Shown here: positions 33,296 to 45,415 of the stretch, piece after piece
Layout of the letters: the number at the start of each line of letters is the position of its first letter
Position numbering within the stretch: the stretch's first letter is position 1
Source of the DNA: Channallabes apus
Taxonomy: Eukaryota > Chordata > Actinopteri > Siluriformes > Clariidae
Direction of reading: 5' to 3'
DNA: 64,000 bases
NCBI GenBank assembly: GCA_030522415.1
Contig: CM060118.1
Location: forward strand, 17,810,151-17,874,150
Position numbers and translations under genes: made by a program
Notes under the pieces: model-generated
Database searches by the model: none
What the model was told of the DNA's origin: nothing
Seen by the model: only the letters and a program-made list of their open reading frames with translations

Positions 33296-33639
33296 TACAA
33301 TAGTACAAAGTCAGTATAATAATTTATTTGCACATTGTACTGTAAGTCATTTCATTGCAAGAGATTGAAGATCTTGCAAAAAATATGATTTTTTTTTGCA
33401 TCAGGGTTTACATGCTTCTTTTCAGTAAAAAGACATTAGGCATGATGCTTGAAAGACAGTGTGGCACAGTGGTAGACCCAGACTAATGGGAAGGCCCTCC
33501 ACTGCTCTCAGAAGAATAAGGAATTTAAGGACATTTTCTATAAGCTTCTAAGAGAATTGCGTAGACAAGAACATGGAAGAAGTGGAAAGATCCATCACAA
33601 TAGGTAGAACATCACATAGGCTGCCAGGGCTATGGTTCA

Positions 33640-33642
<3 letters not shown>

Positions 33643-33677
<35 letters not shown>

Positions 33678-33710
33678 TACAGTGGCCTGCAAAAGTATTC
33701 GGCCCCCTTG
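33643..33710. repeat. (TA)n run and Tc1 terminal fragment
   Basis: TA repeats (33643-33679) are followed by CAGTGGCCTGCAAAAGTAT (33681 on), which matches the terminus of the Tc1-like element at 36069-37440. Its continuation (CCTTGAACTTTCC) resumes at 35852 after the foldback element, but soon diverges. Confidence 0.75.
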
Positions 33711-34493
33711 TATGGAAGTATATTAGTGCCAAAATTCCTGAAAGCAAAATAGCAGGTTGAATTACATGAACTGAAAAAAACATGTTGAAATAAAAAATTT
33801 TGAATTTTTCTGCATTGCAATTTGATCTGAATTGAAAAGAGCATTTACAATGTTTGAAATTTTTGCCACTGCAATTTATTGTGGTTGTATATTTCAAGTG
33901 AAAATGTAATTCAAGCATTTAAAATTCAATACAAAAATAAATTGCTGTTCAAAAATATTTTCAGGTGTTAAAAATACAGTCTTTACAATCTTACAAATTC
34001 AAGTAACAAAATTCAGGTAATAAAATTCAGATAGTAAAAATTCAGGTAATAAAATTCAGGTCGCTAAAATTCAGGTAACAAAATTCAGGTCGCTAAAATG
34101 CTGGTCTTCCCATCCGGGATATCACAGGAAGAGCAGTGGAGTGCCGCGTGCTGCTTTCCGTGCCGCAGTGCACTTCAAAGTGTGCTTCCTGATCCCTCTG
34201 CAGTCTACTTCTCAGAAACTAACAGGCTGGGTTGCCAGTTGCACAATAAACGGTTAAAATTCCCCCCCATTCCGTAAACGCTATATTCAAAGCAAAGCCT
34301 GCGCTCTTTCATTCACACGCGAGAGCGATGGGTTTCCCGCCCCTGCGCTCGGTAATGTTACAGTCTGTGGAAAAATTCTGTACAGCAGAAGAAACGAATT
34401 TATGAAGCAGTTAAACAGTTCAGCGAGTGACATCAGAGTAACTGCAGACGAAAAGAAACTGATAGGGACAATTCAAGATAAAGAAAAAAGACT

Positions 34494-34527
<34 letters not shown>

Positions 34528-35851
34528 TACTTTATTGATTCCGAAGTAAATTCCAGATATCCAGCAGCAATAGAGACAATAACAGTAAGACAGGTTATAG
34601 ACTGCACACTGTATATTTTACAGTCCGTATACACAGGGTCATGTGGGAACTGACCAGAGGTACTAGTGCAATGGTGTACAAAAACTACAAGATATATAAA
34701 AAGGGTATAAATAAAAAATATAAATTACAATAAAAAAGAGAAATGGGGTTAATTGTAGTGAAGCCATTGATGTACAATTTTATATGCGACAAAGTCACAG
34801 TGCGTCAGGTATTAATTTATCCAAGACTTATGACTTCATACTAAATATTAAACTGAAATGTTGTAATTGCATGCATAAAATAATTAGTGACAAAAATGTG
34901 TTTATTCATTTATTTTATTTTAATCAGACTGACATTAAACCGCACTATCCACACTTTACGTTTTTCTTAATTACAAAATATTTATGGTTACATTTATTTA
35001 TAAGCAATATAAATTTAACAAAGTGTAAAGAGCATGTATGTTGTTGCTGCTGCTGAGGAAATTTATCCCATCTTGTTACTGAATGTGACTCTACACTACC
35101 GAGCGCAGGGGCGGGAAATCCATCGCTCTCGCGTGTGAATGAAAGAGCACCGGCTTTGCTTTAAATATAGCGTTTATTGCAGACGGGTGATTTTACCAAT
35201 TTACACCCTTTATTGTGCAACTGGCAACCCAGCCTGTTAGTTAATAGTGCTGCGTTCCGATCGGTACTGTAAGTAGTTTCTGAGAAGTAGACTGCAGAGG
35301 GATTAGGAAGCACACTTTAAAGTGCATTGCGGCACGGACAGCAGCACGCGGCACTCCACTGCTCTTCCTGTTATATCCCGGATGTGAAGACCAGCATTTT
35401 AGCAACCTGAATTTTATTACCTGAATTTTTACTACCTGAATTTTGTTACCTGAATTTTTACTACCTGAATTTTATTACCTGAATTTTTACTACCTGAATT
35501 TTGTTACCTGAATTTTTACTACCTGAATTTTGTTACTTGAATTTGTAAGATTGAAAAATAATAAAGATAGTATTTTTAACACCTGAAAATATTTTTGAAC
35601 AGCAATTTATTAACTTGAATATTTTTGCATTGAATTTTAAATGCTTGAATTACATTTTCACTTGAAATATACAACCACAATAAATTGCAGTGGCAAAAAT
35701 TTCAAACATTGTAAATGCTCTAAGGATTTTTTTCAATTCAGATCAAATTGCAATGCAGAAAAATTCAAACATTATTTCAACACGTTTTTTTCAGTTCATG
35801 TAATTCAACCTATTTTGCTTTCAGGAATTTTGGCACTATTATACTTCCATA
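33711..35851. mobile_element. Foldback (long inverted repeat) element
   Basis: The left arm (33711 to about 34358) is the inverse of the right arm (about 35093-35851). The termini are TATGGAAGTATA and its near-inverse, and CCTTG is duplicated outside (33706-33710, 35852-35856), a 5-bp TSD. Each arm holds tandem 12-17-bp units of the TTCAGGTAATAAAA type (33996-34100 and 35405-35545), more of them on the right. A GC-rich inner block (CGCCCCTGCGCTCGG) is also mirrored. The centre of about 735 bp has no recognisable transposase, so it is probably non-autonomous. I cannot place it in a superfamily. Confidence 0.8.
34491..34700 (-). repeat. LINE-like 3' tail with (CAGA)n inside the foldback element
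   Basis: An (ACAG)n run is followed by ATACTTTATTGATTCCGAAG. On the reverse strand this reads as GGAATCAATAAAGTATCTGT and then CTGT repeats, a tail type I know from fish RTE/Rex-like LINEs. The extent on the right is uncertain. Confidence 0.5.
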
Positions 35852-36068
35852 CCTTGAACTTTCCAAAATCAGAGAAAGATATCATTTGCGTAATAATTTG
35901 GAACGCAGTGTAGTGATTAATGTAATAAATATTAATGTTCTTATTTTACATCAACCAGTGTACTGTACTTATTGTATGTGCATTTTTCAATCATTACTGA
36001 TTATGGATGAATGCTCACTAAAACTAGATGACATTTCATCATCAGTAATTACTTGGCTGAGCATTATA

Positions 36069-37440
36069 CGGTGGCATGCAAAAGTATTCTGCCCCCTTGA
36101 ACTTTTCCACATTTTGTCACATTACAGCCATAAACATGAATCAATTTTATTGGAATTCCACGTGAAAGACCAATACAAAGTGGTGTACACGTGAGAAGTG
36201 GAACGAAAATCATACATGATTCCAAACATTTTTTACAAATAAATAACTGAAAAGTGGGGTGTGCGTAGTTATTCAGCACCCTGAGTCAATACTTTGTAGA
36301 ACCACCTTTTGCTGCAATTTCAGCTGCCAGTCTTTTAGGGTATGTCTCTACCAGCTTTGCCCATCTAGAGACTGAAATCCTTGCCCATTCTTCTTTGCAA
36401 AACAGCTCCAGCTCAGTCAGATTAGATGGACAGCGTTTGTGAACAGCAGTTTTCAGATCTTGCCACGGATTCTCGATTGGATTTAGATCTGGACTTTGAC
36501 TGGGCCATTCTAACACTTGGATATGTTTTGTTTTAAACCATTCCATTGTTTCCCTGGCTTTGGGGATGGTGTGTTCAGAGTGATGTGCAGTGTTAGTTTT
36601 CCGCCACACATAGCGTTTTGCATTTTGGCCAAAAAGTTAAATTTTGGTCTCATCTGACCAGAGCTCCTTCTTCCACATGTTTGCTGTGCAAACGGGACTT
36701 CTTATGGTTTTCTGTTAACAATGGCTTTCTTCTTGCCACTCTTCCATAAAGGCCAACTTTGTGTAGTGCACGACTAATAGTTGTCCTATGGACAGATTCC
36801 CCCACCTGAGCTGTAGATCTCTGCAGCTTGTCCAGAGTCACCATGGGCCTCTTGGCTGCATTTCTGATCAGCGCTCTCCTTTTTCGACCTGTGAGTTTAG
36901 GTGGACGGCCTTGTCTTGGTAGGTTTACAGTTGTTCCATACTCCTTCCATTTCTGAATGATCGCTTGAACAGTGCTCCGTGGGATGTTCAAGGCTTTGGA
37001 AATCTTTTTGTAGCCTAAGCCTGCTTTAAATTTCCCAATAACTTTATCCCTGACTTGTCTGGTGTGTTCTTTGGACTTCATGGAGTTGTTGCTCCCAATA
37101 TTCTCTTAGACAACCTCTGAGGCTGTCACAGAGCAGCTGTATTTGTACTGACATTAGATTACACACAGGTGCACTCTATTTAGTCATTAGCACTGATCAG
37201 GCAATGTCTATGGGCAACTGACTGCACTCAGACCAAAGGGGGCTGAATAATTACACACACCCCACTTTTCAGTTATTTATTTGTAAAAAATGTTTGGAAT
37301 CATGTATGATTTCCGTACCACGTCTCACGTGTACACCACTTTGTACTGGTCTTTCACGTGGAATTCCAATAAAATTGATTCATGTTTGTGGCTGTAATGT
37401 GGAAAAGTTCAAGGGGGCCGAATACATTTGCAAGCCACTG
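36069..37440 (-). mobile_element. Tc1-like transposon, internally deleted
   Basis: The left end CGGTGGCATGCAAAAGTAT and its near-inverse CAAGCCACTG are flanked by TA (36067-36068, 37441-37442). Inverted repeats are about 200 bp with inner copies of the GGGGGC motif. It represents a third Tc1-like family in this window. Confidence 0.92.
36286..37081 (-). pseudogene. Tc1 transposase lacking the middle catalytic part
   Basis: The N-terminal part (from 37081, MKSKEHTRQV) has the helix-turn-helix segments and RQGRPPKLTG. The frame fails after KKSRLHSKH. The C-terminal part (36609-36286) jumps from HHSEHTIPK directly to ARETMEWFKTKHIQ, so the strand carrying the second aspartate (QQDN-type motif) is deleted. 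SPDLNPIEN, with the catalytic Glu, remains. Inactive. Confidence 0.9.
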
Positions 37441-38820
37441 TATACAGGACCATAAAAATGATGACAGAATAATACGTTCAACAAGCACAAATTTCTGTTG
37501 ATTATGTTTTCTACAAAAAAATAACCATAGCATAATTATAAAGTAATTTTAAAAACTTGGAAAAATGCAATCAAAATGGTGCTGCTTATCAGTGTTGGGG
37601 GACGTTACTTTTTGAAGTAACTAATTACGTTGCCAAATTACTGTCTTTAAAAAGTAATCAGTTACATTACAGCGTTACTTTCTGATAAAAGTAACTAGTA
37701 AGAGTACTTTCCCAGATAGCAGAACAACATTGAATCATCGTTGAATCAACATTAAAGCATCAACCAACTTGTCATTGAATCAATGTTGAAATTTCAATGT
37801 TAAACGTTGATTTTTCATCAGGTTTGCACCTTGAAATAATGTTATTTCAATGATGAAAAATAGATCAAGATGGGCATAAAATCAATGTTTGTTCAACGTA
37901 AATTCAATCACTTATTTTACATTGAATCAACATTGAATCAACATTGAAACAATTATAGTTTAGTCTTGCTTTATGAACAGCAAGATTCTATGACAGTAAA
38001 TCATGTCCGTTTTGATTTATTTCTTTAAATCAGAGACCATGTAGGGCTGAAAAGCTTTTTTTTTTTTTTTTTTTAAACAAAAAGTCAGTAACTCAACATC
38101 CTTCAGTTTACATGTAAACATATTTATTTATTTATGCTCCATACCCATTTAAACAGGAAGTAACATCACAATTACAATAAAACAACTATATAATAAAACA
38201 CACTACAACTTACATACAAATTATTATAAACTGGATGACAATATGACTTTTTAGAAGAGAACTATTAGAAGAGATTGTTAATTCTGAATTCATAAAACAG
38301 AATCTAACTGCCAAGAGAAGAGACTGGAAAACCATAATATAAAAATGGCAGCCTGCCTCAGCAAAATTCAGTCAAATGCAAATAGAAACAACCAAGTCAG
38401 AAACACAACAGATGACTGAAACATTATTCGTAAGTTGAAATGTATTTACTCAGCAAAACAGATAATAAGACATAAAGCTGAACTTATGGTTTTCCACCAC
38501 GAGCAATTCCCCCCAGCCGTTCTGGGGCATAACGAAGCCATTTCTGAACTGTTGAAGCAAAGAAACTCTGTGGCCTCCTTTTCTTCAGCTTTCAGCTGTT
38601 GTTGTAGTAGTGCATCTAAAGAATGAAAAACAAACAAAAGGTTAGAACTATACAATGCTCTAAAAACTTGGAGTGGTAGTTGTTTATGAATGACAGAAGG
38701 TGGGTCCTAAATTTCTGGAAATGTGACTTTTACAAATGTACAGATATGCAACATATGTTTTGAAATGTCCTACAATCTTCCATAGATACAAAATGCACAC
38801 ATTAGATTTTTTTTAATATA

Positions 38821-40189
38821 CAGGTCCTTCTCAAAAAATTTGCATATTGTGATAAAGTTCATTATTTTCTGTAATGTACTGATAAACATTAGACTTTCAT
38901 ATATTTTAGATTCATTACACACAACTGAAGTAGTTCAAGCCTTTTATTGTTTTAATGTTGATGATTGTGGCATACAGCTCATGAAAACCCAAAATCCCTA
39001 TCTCAAAAAATTTGCATATTTCATCCGACCAATAAAAGAAGTGTTTTTAATACAAAAAAAAGTCAACCTTCAAATAATTATGTTCAGTTCTGCACTCAAT
39101 ACTTGGTCAGGAAACCTTTTACAGATTCTTGTGTCTCTCAACTTTCTCTTCACAATATCCCACAGATTCTCTATGGGGTTCAGGTCAGGAGAGTTGGCAG
39201 GCCAATTGAGCACAGTAATACCATGGTCAGTAAACCATTTACCAGTGGTTTTGGCACTGTGAGCAGGTGCCAGGTCGTGCTGAAAAATGAAATCTTCATC
39301 TCCATAAAGCTTTTCAGCAGATGGAAGCATGAAGTGCTCCAAAATCTCCTGATAGCTAGCTGCATTGAGCCTGCCCTTAATAAAACACAGTGGACCAACC
39401 CCAGCAGCTGACATGGCACCCCAGACCATCACTGACTGTGGGTACTTGACACTGGACTTCAGGCATTTTGGCATTTCCCTCTCCCCAGTCTTCCTCCAGA
39501 CTCTGGCACCTTGATTTCCGAATGACAAGCAAAATTTGCAACCTGTAGCCCATTTCCTGCACACGCCTGTACACGGTGGCTCTGGATGTTTCTACTCCAG
39601 ACTCAGTCCACTGCTTCCGCAGGTCCCCCAAGGTCTGGAATCGGTCCTTCTCCACAATCTTCCTCAGGGCCCGGTCACCTCTTCTCGTTGTGCAGCGTTT
39701 TCTGCCACACTTTTTCCTTCCCACAGACTTCCCACTGAGGTGCCTTGATACAGCACTCTGGGAACAGCCTATTTGTTCAGAAATGTCTGTGTCTTACCCT
39801 CTTGCTTGAGGGTGTCAATGATGGCCTTCTGGACAGCAGTCAGGTCGGCAGTCTTACCCATGATTGCGGTTTTGAGTAATGAACCAGGCTGGGAGTTTTT
39901 AAAAGCCTCAGGAATCTTTTGTAGGTGTTTATAGATAATTAGTTGATTCAGATGATTAGGTTAATAGCTCATTTAGAGAACCTTTTCATGATATGCTAAT
40001 TTTTTGAGATAGGGATTTTGGGTTTTCATGAGCTGTATGCCACAATCATCAATATTAAAACAATGAAAGGCTTGAACTACTTCAGTTGTGTGTAATGAAT
40101 CTAAAATATATGAAAGTCTAATGTTTATCAGTACATTACAGAAAATAATGAACTTTATCACAATATGCTAATTTTTTGAGAAGGACCTG
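38821..40189 (-). mobile_element. Tc1-like transposon, fourth family
   Basis: The ends CAGGTCCTTCTCAAAAAATT and its inverse are flanked by TA (38819-38820, 40190-40191). Inverted repeats are about 190 bp, with the TCTCAAAAAATTTGCATAT motif repeated inside (39001 on and near 39992-40012). Confidence 0.93.
39070..39860 (-). pseudogene. Tc1 transposase, frameshifted
   Basis: The start lies near 39860 (ATGGGTAAGACTGCC, then DLTAVQKAIIDTL in pieces). 39724-39377 carries the second DNA-binding part (GDRALRKIVEKDRFQTLGDL). The DDE part at 39564-39070 has VMVWGAMS, FQHDLAPAH (second Asp) and SPDLNPIENL (Glu). The strand with the first catalytic Asp is not readable in frame. At least two frame changes are present. 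Confidence 0.85.
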
Positions 40190-40284
40190 TATGTGTTATT
40201 TCACAATCTGCAAATGTTGTCCTACAATGTACATATTCAATGCTATGAAAACAAATATACTTAATGTAACAATGTAGTCTTTTA

Positions 40285-43200
40285 TGTGCAAAAAAAAAAA
40301 AAAAAAAAAACCTGTAGGACCAAAAAAAAAAAATAAAAAAAAATAATAAAAAAAATCAATCCGTGGCGACGGTTTTGCAATTTGTCCCCCGCACTCACAA
40401 ATACTTAAACTGTTCCCTCAGTTTAACAAATCGTGGCCACGGATTAACAAACTGTATGCACAAATTTCCAATCCGTACGCTCAGATACCGTACTGTTTGC
40501 ATATTTATTCTTAACGTGAAGACTTATTTTGGTGATTTTATTATAAGCTTTTTACCCAGAGTTAGATGCATGCTGCACTGTTAATGTTATTATTAAATAA
40601 CGCCTATTATTACATTGCATTTAGTTTGAGAGCAAAGTACTGTAATGACAACATAAACTGTACATTATTTGTTTTGCATTGCTTTTTACCTTCTCCTCAA
40701 ACTCACACTGCATGATTTTCAAAGTCATCGGATCACCAGTGTTTTCACACTGTACTATCTGTGGTAGCATTTAGTTGCTGCTGTGTTCACACTGCACAAT
40801 GAATTGGCGACAGGAGATTACACACTGCATGACTTTACAATAGGATGAATCGCCAACAACTCTGTCTGGTGTGCAGGCTACAGCCAAACGCACACAAGAA
40901 GTGATAAGGAAACAACGCAAGATCATGCTGACATTGTGGTCTATAATTCCTCCCCGAACAAACAATAATTAAAAAAAGATGACGTCCTTGTTTAAGATCC
41001 CATATGGTCAAAACTGAAATTTCATGGCTTTTTTCATGGTAACTGAGGTCTAGGGGCTATGTAACTACCATATAAGTTTCAAAACAGTCAATCCACAGTA
41101 GAATGCACACAGCTTGCATAAAGTAGCTCTGCCTTTTCACCAGCTGCTGTGACGTCCAATCTACTCAGTCACCGCTTTCAGTCACCATCAACCACCATCC
41201 CACCCTTCTTTTGCCAAAACATCACGTCCATGCTATTGCTGAACAACAATAACATGAAAACAAGTCGAAAAAACGCTGTTCAGTCGATAGATGTCGAAAC
41301 TACATCATTACATAGGCTTCCGAACAACATTAATATAAAAGACCATTGGCACGTCAGCTTCAGCATCTTTCACACAGCCATTCCATTAAAGTTTAAAAAT
41401 GTACATTAAAAATTTTATTTAATTAATAGAAGTTAATTGATAAAGAAAATCTATTTATGACATTATTTTTGACAGCATTATGATTATTTATTAAAACTTC
41501 AGACAACAACAATTAGTGCCACGAGGTTATTTGCAACACTATATGTTCTACAAAATAGAGGACTACACACCTTACAGCGCAATATAATGTGGCTTTAGAA
41601 GAGGAAAGGTAGGATTAAGAAGTGAGCAAGTGATGAATTAGTATTATAGGTCCCAAGCAGATACAGTAACAATAATGGGTGCCCTACCTTATGCAGTCTC
41701 CATTGATGGCTAATAAACATTGATACAAGTAGGTTATGGTTAAAGTGGTGAACTTATAAAGTCTTAAATATTTTGTTTTCCCTTCTCAACGCATTATGCA
41801 TTTACTCACCAATAATGGCTACCTTTTTAATTTGGTCAAGTCTCCAAGTCGAAGGTGCCCAGCAGCAGATGCCGTACCATGGCAGTAGCAGAGGTGGCAA
41901 GGCGGGCTGCTCTCCACACTTCTGCCTGGCAAAACACCCCAGAGCCCTTTATAACTTCAATTTGAAAAATTATTTCACATCACAATATTAATTTATTGGC
42001 AACTTTTAGAAACTTTTCATGTTTCATACTGATTCTTATGTTTAGCTTCCCAATAGTTAATAGGATTTTATGTATAAATGCAGATTAATGATAATCTGGA
42101 CATTTGTTTACATGCAGGGTAAAACTGCAACAGTACAAAATAAAAACTGAAAAAAGACGGACATTCAGAGTAAAACAGTGCAAGATAAAAAAAAAACTGT
42201 ACAAAACATACATGCAGGGTAAGCATTGGTGGGAGCAATGTCCAAGCAGTGTAGAGAAATATTTCTGTACGGCTTCATTGTTTTGTGCTGTGTAGTATAG
42301 TATTGTAATAGCTGATCAGAGTGATCAACTCCCCATGTGCTGGTTGTACGCAGTCACAGGACATGGAAATGTCTTTGTAGTCCATGTACCTTGTAATTTC
42401 ACCCTCATCTTCACCGCGTCTACTGTAAAGCAGAATGGATGGTAGAACAGGTAGATACTTCTCGTGTGTCCATCCACTTCACAAATACAAGAGGTCCATC
42501 TGAACGGAGCTTGCGTGTCCTGATGTGAGGGGCTGGTGAAGGCAAGGGTGATGCAGACACATTCCTAAAAACAAATAAAAAAAAATGTTAACCTATACTG
42601 TTCAGAGTAAATGGATGTGCAATTAATATGGACGCACAATATATACAGTACAGAGATGACCAAAAATGTATCCACACCTCAACATGAAAAATATACACCT
42701 CTCTTCTGTAGGTCACATGACAGCATCAATGATGGTGATAGATAATACTACACACTGCTGCCATAATTCAATTTGAGTTTTAAAAAACACCATCCACTGG
42801 ACATTACACACATATTGAACACATTCTAAACAATTACATCTTATCAGGTATTTGTAAATACACGCTAAACAAAAGGGATTATATACATTTACACCAAAGA
42901 AATATTCATAAGCATCACTTAGCTACATAAGGCTGTATTTTAGCCACCTGCAACTAGCTTGTTTGTGCTAAATAACATTACCGATATCAGTGTTATAAGC
43001 TAACCAAAATGGAGCCAAATACACATTAGCAACCATAATCTAAAGCTATCCAAAACAAGGTGAATATAAACATCTGTAAACTCCATAAGGCATTAGCTTA
43101 GCCACCGGGAAATATCATGTTTGTGCTACATGAGGCAGCATGTTAGCATGATTTACCTAAACTATATAAATGGCATTGAAAGCCAATGTGTCACACAAGC

Positions 43201-43760
43201 TGACAAGAGCTAGCTGTAGTGAGGAAAATATTTACTAATATTAGTTTATTATTATCAGAATAAGAGTTATATAAGACTTAATAACTTACCCAGTGTAGCA
43301 TGGGTCTATTCTCTGTTCAAAATGCTCCTGTTCGTCGTCGGAGTCACACAGTCTTCTTCTGAGGTAAATGTAAACTTTCCAGAACATTCTGAAGAGTTTC
43401 CTCGGATGTGTAAGCGCGTGTCATCTTCCAAAACGTGCTGAAAACTCACTGAATCGGACTATTTTCAAACCTGTCTTTCTGTGTTCGTTTTTTCATGCCG
43501 GGGTCCGGGGGCGTGGTCTAGTATGTAAATTACCCGGACTGATTTCCGTGTGATTGGCGTGTGGGCGTGTCCTGCCTCGGGTCATTAGCATATAACTGTG
43601 ACAGAAATTCTGTGCCTCTCCTTGGTTTCATACGGATTACATAAACTGAGAATATTTGTTTTCAATGTGACTTGCATCATTTAAAAGTAGACACTTTAAG
43701 CTTTATATAGATATATTTCTCATTTCAGTTAATTTTAGTGACGTGTTTCAAAAAGATTTT
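40285..43760. other. Interior of the CCCAGATAGCA element; no recognised gene
   Basis: There is an A-rich run at 40289-40350. Words of the type ACGGATTACATAAA or AATCCGTG recur at 40358, 40431-40445 (with the palindrome CGTGGCCACG), 40470, 43629 and, outside this element, 45479. A 40690-40880 block with several CACACTGCA words may be another decayed transposon. Conserved-looking stretches at 41800-41945 and 42370-42570 might be exons of the element's own gene, but I see no known domain. Confidence 0.4.
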
Positions 43761-43764
43761 CACG

Positions 43765-44450
43765 GAGACTGAGGTTTCATATATGTGCATATATCTTCAT
43801 ATACTGTATGTGGCCAATTAGGATTAGTTTTTTGCATTTTTTTTTGTTAGTTCTTAGTTATTGCCTTGATAATAGAAAATATGAGCTAGGCATCATGTAC
43901 AGTATGACAGTTGCCAAAGTGAGATATGAGCTAAAATGACCAGATCCTGCCATAGGGGACATATCTTGTATGTACATATACAGTAGGGCTTATATGTGGA
44001 TATAAAGAAGCAATACAGGAGACCTATATGGCCTGTATATGCACATATATGCACCTCAATGTTGCCTACATGTGGCATATATACGCATATATGCAGCATA
44101 TATACGCATATATGCAGCATATATATTATCATATATGTGCATATATACTGCATATAGGTTTCATATATGCGCATATATCCTCATATTTACATTTACATTT
44201 AGGCATTTGGCAGACGCTCTTATCCAGAGCGACTTACATTTTTATCTCATTATACATCTGAGCAGTTGAGGGTTAAGGGCCTTGCTCAAGGGCCCAACAG
44301 TGGCAACTTGGTGGTTGTGGGGTTTGAACCTTAGTCCAATGCCTTAACCACTGAGCTACCCCTGGCCCCATATAGGTGCGGTTATATGCGCATATATACG
44401 GCATATAGGTTTCATATATGCGCATATATCCTCATATAGGTTCTTTCCAT
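43765..44450. repeat. CATATATGC palindromic minisatellite
   Basis: CATATATGCGCATATAT-like units, self-complementary and about 20 bp apart, repeat through 44030-44180 and resume at 44385-44440 after a SINE. TATAGGTTTCATATATGCGC occurs on both sides of the SINE (44155 and 44404). The words can form strong cruciforms. Confidence 0.8.
44185..44370 (-). repeat. tRNA-derived SINE, same family as 18989-19188
   Basis: Reverse of the tail (ACATTTACATTTAGGCATTT then CAGACGCTCTTATCCAGAGC) lies at the low end. Box B (reverse GGTTTGAACC) and box A (reverse CACTGAGCTACCCC) lie at the high end. CATAT on both sides (about 44182 and 44369) may be the TSD. Confidence 0.85.
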
Positions 44451-44782
44451 GTGGGGCACGCACACTGCTCTGGGTCAGACACAGACAACGGGAAACAGGA
44501 ACTAAGGTCTCAAACAAATGCTTCCCAACAGAATACCGTAGGTCGCATCGCCAAAATTCTTTCACCGTGAGTGGCAGGAACTTCCAGACTACAACATATT
44601 GAATTCTCATGCCTGTAGAGTGTATTATAATGACGTGGCGACAGTGTAAAAACACCCTCCGATGTTAAATGCGAGCCGAAAATTGAGTACTTTTGAACGG
44701 CAAACAGGAATTAAGCTCTCAAGTGAGTAAACTAGACAGCAAGGTAAATACACAAAACTTACCGTCAAATGATTTTTTTCCC

Positions 44783-44786
<4 letters not shown>

Positions 44787-44839
<53 letters not shown>

Positions 44840-44857
44840 TTTTTTTTTTTTTTTAAC
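44787..44857. repeat. (TA)n followed by T-run
   Basis: A long TA run (44787-44835) is directly followed by a T homopolymer of about 18 bases. Confidence 0.95.
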
Positions 44858-45271
44858 ACCATGGCAAACCTCTTGTAGTCAATTTTTGAACCTGTTTTAA
44901 ACACATACACACATGCATACACATTTTTATAGAAATGCACTTAGTTAATTTAATTTGCCTTACATTGTTGAATGAGGATGGGTTCCACAACCAAAAATCA
45001 ACATTGATTCAATGTTTGTCTTTTCAACACTGAAAAGCATTGAATTATCAACATTGATTCAACATTATTTAGCATTGAAAAATCAACCTCAACCAAAATG
45101 ATGATTCTGATGAAATTTCAACATTGAATCAATGTCACCTTGCTATCTGGGTTTCCATTACAGAAAATGAAAACTCCTTTGTGATTCCTCATGCATGTTG
45201 TTTTAGACCTTTATAATTATTATGCCATCATCACTCAGCGAAGTTTGGCCCATAATTTGTTAACTACTAAT

Positions 45272-45415
45272 ACCCCTATCTCACCTACGCAGTTTCGCGC
45301 AGTGGTCGTGAGTCCGGTTCATCATGATTCACCACGAGCTTTGGCGCTGTGATTAGGTTTCCATCTTTCTGCGTGTCAGTCCTTGCATAGTCAAACTGCA
45401 TAGGTGAGATAGGTG
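45272..45415. mobile_element. Mini-MITE of about 140 bp
   Basis: CCTATCTCACCTACGCAGTT (from 45275) and the inverse of AACTGCATAGGTGAGATAGG (to about 45411) match at 19 of 20 positions. The interior has no coding potential. TSD not clear. It sits in leftover sequence of the hAT-type shell. Confidence 0.55.

Larger units (their letters stand above)
37711..45151. mobile_element. Large DNA transposon, CCCAGATAGCA termini
   Basis: The left end CCCAGATAGCAGAACAACATT and right end TTGCTATCTGGG are inverse, with TTT on both sides (37708-37710, 45152-45154), a possible 3-bp TSD. Both ends have clustered words of the TTGAATCAACATTGA type for about 200 bp (37730-37945, 45000-45135). A 3-bp TSD and dense subterminal repeats fit CACTA/EnSpm-like elements, but the family is not certain. 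The interior of 7.4 kb holds only short ORFs with no motif I recognise (for example 38446-38655 on the minus strand), plus nested insertions. Confidence 0.65.

Noticed and set aside
33548..33918. ORFs with Tyr/Ile runs near 33643
   Set aside because: They are translations of a TA microsatellite and of the AT-rich foldback arm.
38446..38655. Small conserved gene on the minus strand (LDALLQQQLKAEEKEATEF)
   Set aside because: It may be a remnant exon of the surrounding transposon, but I see no known domain or splice partner, so I do not call it.
43765..44450. Protein-coding ORFs through the CATATATGC array
   Set aside because: The Tyr/Ile/His-rich frames are by-products of the tandem repeat and are open on both strands.
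37711..45151. CRISPR-like array from the repeated TTGAATCAACATTGA words
   Set aside because: Spacing is irregular, there are no spacers of constant length, and the genome is eukaryotic. They are subterminal repeats of a transposon.
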